Shown here: one piece after another, positions 5,870 through 7,365 of the stretch
Position numbering within the stretch: position 1 is the stretch's first letter
Layout of the letters: each line of letters starts with the position of its first letter
DNA from: Verrucomicrobiota bacterium
GTDB lineage: Bacteria; Verrucomicrobiota; Kiritimatiellia; CAIQIC01; Lenti-01
Reading direction: 5' to 3'
Length of the DNA: 7,365 nt
Assembly: GCA_022709625.1 (NCBI GenBank)
Contig: JAKLIL010000078.1
Location: forward strand, 1 to 7,365
Position numbers and translations under genes: made by a program
Notes under the pieces: model-generated
What the model was told of the DNA's origin: nothing
The model's database searches: none
The model's input: the letters and a program-made list of their open reading frames with translations, nothing else

Positions 5870-7308
5870 GTCGCTTCGTTCCGTTTTCGGCCGCCGCCGC
5901 ATGGGGCCATTTCCGGCGTGGCCGGACGCCGGGTGCCCGCCGGCGCCGATGCGGACCGGGAGTCGAAAAGCGCCTGCAACTCCTCCCGCACGAGTTTCCC
6001 TTGGGCATTCACAGGCAGGGCCGCTACCTCGCGATACCGCCGTGGCACGGCCGCAGGTTCTAGCCAATGGCGCAATTCGCGGCGTATTTGCACCCGAAAT
6101 TGGCCGGGACCGCGCTTTGCGCGCAGGGCTTGGCCCGCCGGGGTCAAAACCAGCGCCGCGCCCAACACCGTCTTGTCGGACGGCCCCAGCGGCAGCGCGG
6201 CGGCCTCGCGGACCCAATCCAGCCGGGCCAAATGTTTTTCCACTTCCGCCAGCGACACGCGCTTTTCCGCAATTTTTACGATGCGATCGATCCGTCCCAG
6301 CCAGACGAATTGCCGATCGCCCAGCAAGCGGACGGCATCCCCGGTCGCGATCCATCCGGACGGCGTCACGTACCGCGAATGCACGAGCAACGCGGAATCC
6401 TTTCCGACCTTGGCGCGGACTCCGGGGAAAAGGGTCCAGGGCTCGCCGGGGTTCGCTTGCCGGCGCCAGGCGATGCCGCCGGTTTCCGTGCTGCCGAAGA
6501 TCTCCGTCGGAAGCCGGCCCAAATGTCGCAAACTGGCGGCGGCGGCATCCGGGGACAACGCGCCGCCCGATGAAAAAATGGCCCGGTATGGCGCGGATGC
6601 GCTCTTCGAGATGCGCTGCAAGGTGGCGGGACTCGCGACCAGCGCCGCATCTGCGTTCGCCTCCGCCAGCACTTGCTCGGGGAAAAGCAGGGAATGCCGC
6701 TGGAAGGGGCGTCCGGCGCACAATGGCCAGAGCACGCGGAAAAGCAGGCCGTAGATGTGCCGATGGGAGACCGTGCTGACCATTCGAACGCCGGTCAGTT
6801 GGTCGCCCCAGGCCGACTCGAGGGCGGCCACTTCGGTCAACAGGTTGGCAAGGCTTTTCAAAACGGCCTTGGGGCGGCCCGTGGAGCCGGACGTCAGCAG
6901 GGTAATTCGCGGAGATTCAACGCCGGCGATCGCGAAGGTGCGCGTACCCTTCGCGGCGCCAGGATTCGGCAGGGACAGGGCGACGCCGAACCGGGCGGGC
7001 CTCCGGCCATCGAAAAGGCAGCCCCGCCGGGGATTGGCCAGCGCGGCGACCGCCTCCGGCCGCGCGTTGCCGGGAATCAAGACCGATTTGTCGGCGGCCA
7101 GCGCGGCGCAGAAGGCCACAGCGAAATGATAACTGTCTTCGAAATTCAAGACCCATTCCATCGGCGCCAAGGTCTGGATGGCGTCGCGCAAGGCGCCCAC
7201 CTCTCCGCAAAAAGTCTTCCAGTCCACCGCTCCGTCGGGCCCCAGAGCCACGGGAGCGGCGGGGGGGCGGAGACGGCGGGGGGGCGGGAGGCAAGCGGAG
7301 GCGCTCAT
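5866..7308 (-). CDS. AMP-dependent acyl/aryl ligase (aryl polyene-type, ApeH-like)
   Basis: A 480-residue member of the ANL (acyl-CoA synthetase/adenylation domain) superfamily. It probably activates a carboxylic acid, most likely (hydroxy)cinnamate from the next gene's lyase, as the adenylate for transfer to CoA or a carrier protein in the cytoplasm. Visible motifs in order: phosphate-binding loop LLTSGSTGRPK (137-147), SHRHIYGLLF (181-190), adenylate motif EIFGSTETGG (269-278), TGD (322-324), hinge GRIDRIVKIAEKRVS (338-352) and a C-terminal NAQGKLVREE with the candidate catalytic Lys438. About 450 residues of real domain is shorter than classical CoA ligases (500-550), as I recall for the aryl polyene and fatty acid cluster ligases that share the SHxHIYGLLF and EKRVS signatures. 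Residues 449-480 are a low-complexity tail overlapping the lyase start. The ATG at 7308 has no clear Shine-Dalgarno but overlaps the upstream stop, suggesting coupled translation. Substrate and acceptor (CoA or ACP) are inferred. Confidence 0.9.
   Translation of the reverse strand: MSASACLPPPRRLRPPAAPVALGPDGAVDWKTFCGEVGALRDAIQTLAPMEWVLNFEDSYHFAVAFCAALAADKSVLIPGNARPEAVAALANPRRGCLFDGRRPARFGVALSLPNPGAAKGTRTFAIAGVESPRITLLTSGSTGRPKAVLKSLANLLTEVAALESAWGDQLTGVRMVSTVSHRHIYGLLFRVLWPLCAGRPFQRHSLLFPEQVLAEANADAALVASPATLQRISKSASAPYRAIFSSGGALSPDAAAASLRHLGRLPTEIFGSTETGGIAWRRQANPGEPWTLFPGVRAKVGKDSALLVHSRYVTPSGWIATGDAVRLLGDRQFVWLGRIDRIVKIAEKRVSLAEVEKHLARLDWVREAAALPLGPSDKTVLGAALVLTPAGQALRAKRGPGQFRVQIRRELRHWLEPAAVPRRYREVAALPVNAQGKLVREELQALFDSRSASAPAGTRRPATPEMAPCGGGRKRNEAT
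7261..7284 (+). repeat. Two seven-G homopolymer runs near the ligase start
   Basis: G7 runs at 7261-7267 and 7278-7284 encode the Pro-rich N-terminal leader of the ligase (residues about 8-16). Such runs can slip during replication or be misread in sequencing. A one-base change would put the gene out of frame before its first domain. Confidence 0.7.
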
Positions 7309-7364
7309 GCGGCGGGAAGTCGTTCGGCCAAACGGAGGGGGGCTATTGTCTTTCGATGGTGTCC
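7305..7364 (-). CDS. C-terminal end of unidentified upstream gene (partial)
   Basis: On the minus strand one frame is open from the window edge to a TGA at 7307-7305 and ends in the residues PLRLAERLPAA. The TGA overlaps the ATG of the ligase gene in an ATGA junction. The same four-base overlap occurs at the ligase/ammonia-lyase junction, and a GTGA version occurs between the two radical SAM genes, which is why I take this as the tail of a real gene. The other two frames are less convincing: one hits a TAG early, and the third is in frame with the ligase itself. Only 19 residues are visible, so no family can be assigned. By analogy with aryl polyene clusters it could be an acyl carrier protein, membrane protein or dehydratase, but nothing here shows that. 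Confidence 0.4.
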   Translation of the reverse strand, partial: GHHRKTIAPLRLAERLPAA

Positions 7365-7365
7365 G

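Noticed and set aside
5870..6721. Possible N-terminal extension of the ammonia-lyase (its frame is open to 6721)
   Set aside because: The extension is Arg/Pro/Gly-rich, overlaps the ligase in another frame and has no domain. The ATGA overlap at 5869 and the family's normal length fit the short start.
4343..6754. Plus-strand open frame of about 800 codons opposite the ammonia-lyase and ligase
   Set aside because: It is antisense to two well-supported enzymes, has no recognisable motif and is rich in Gly, Arg, His and Gln. Long antisense frames are expected in GC-rich DNA with strong third-position bias.

Overview
The window is a compact, GC-rich block (by eye over 60% GC) from a Gram-negative bacterium. 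All supported genes lie on the minus strand, so they read right to left from about 7365 to 1. The outer-membrane/lipid A-type functions, the tight gene overlaps and the strong third-position G/C bias fit a proteobacterial, deltaproteobacterial-type or PVC-type genome. The sequence alone does not fix the phylum. No rRNA, tRNA, CRISPR array, insertion sequence or convincing rho-independent terminator was seen.

In transcription order the layout is: (1) the last 19 codons of an unidentified upstream gene (7305-7364); (2) a short AMP-dependent acyl/aryl ligase (5866-7308); (3) an MIO-type aromatic amino acid ammonia-lyase (4325-5869); (4) a hotdog-fold 4-hydroxybenzoyl-CoA thioesterase-type protein (3858-4325); (5) a 103-nt gap with a good ribosome binding site and a marginal 32-codon frame; (6) and (7) two different B12-binding radical SAM proteins joined by a GTGA overlap (2483-3754 and 1146-2486); (8) an LpxL/HtrB-like membrane acyltransferase (209-1153); (9) the signal-peptide end of a secreted protein that resembles PagL-type lipid A deacylases, running off the left edge (1-225). 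Every junction except the one gap overlaps by 1 to 17 nt, so this looks like one operon with translational coupling.

The first three enzymes make chemical sense together. The lyase would convert Phe or Tyr to (hydroxy)cinnamate, the ligase would activate it as an acyl adenylate for CoA or an acyl carrier protein, and the hotdog protein would hydrolyse or edit thioesters. Ligase, ammonia-lyase and thioesterase in this order are known from aryl polyene and flexirubin-type pigment clusters. No ketosynthase, ketoreductase, dehydratase or acyl carrier protein is inside the window; if this is such a cluster they should lie to the right of 7365.

The unusual part is what follows. A pair of cobalamin-dependent radical SAM enzymes, an LpxL-like acyltransferase and a probable lipid A 3-O-deacylase sit where aryl polyene clusters usually carry a LolA-like carrier and an MMPL exporter. 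The working model, which is inference, is a cinnamate-primed, radical-SAM-modified acyl chain that is attached to an outer-membrane lipid, possibly with remodelling of lipid A.
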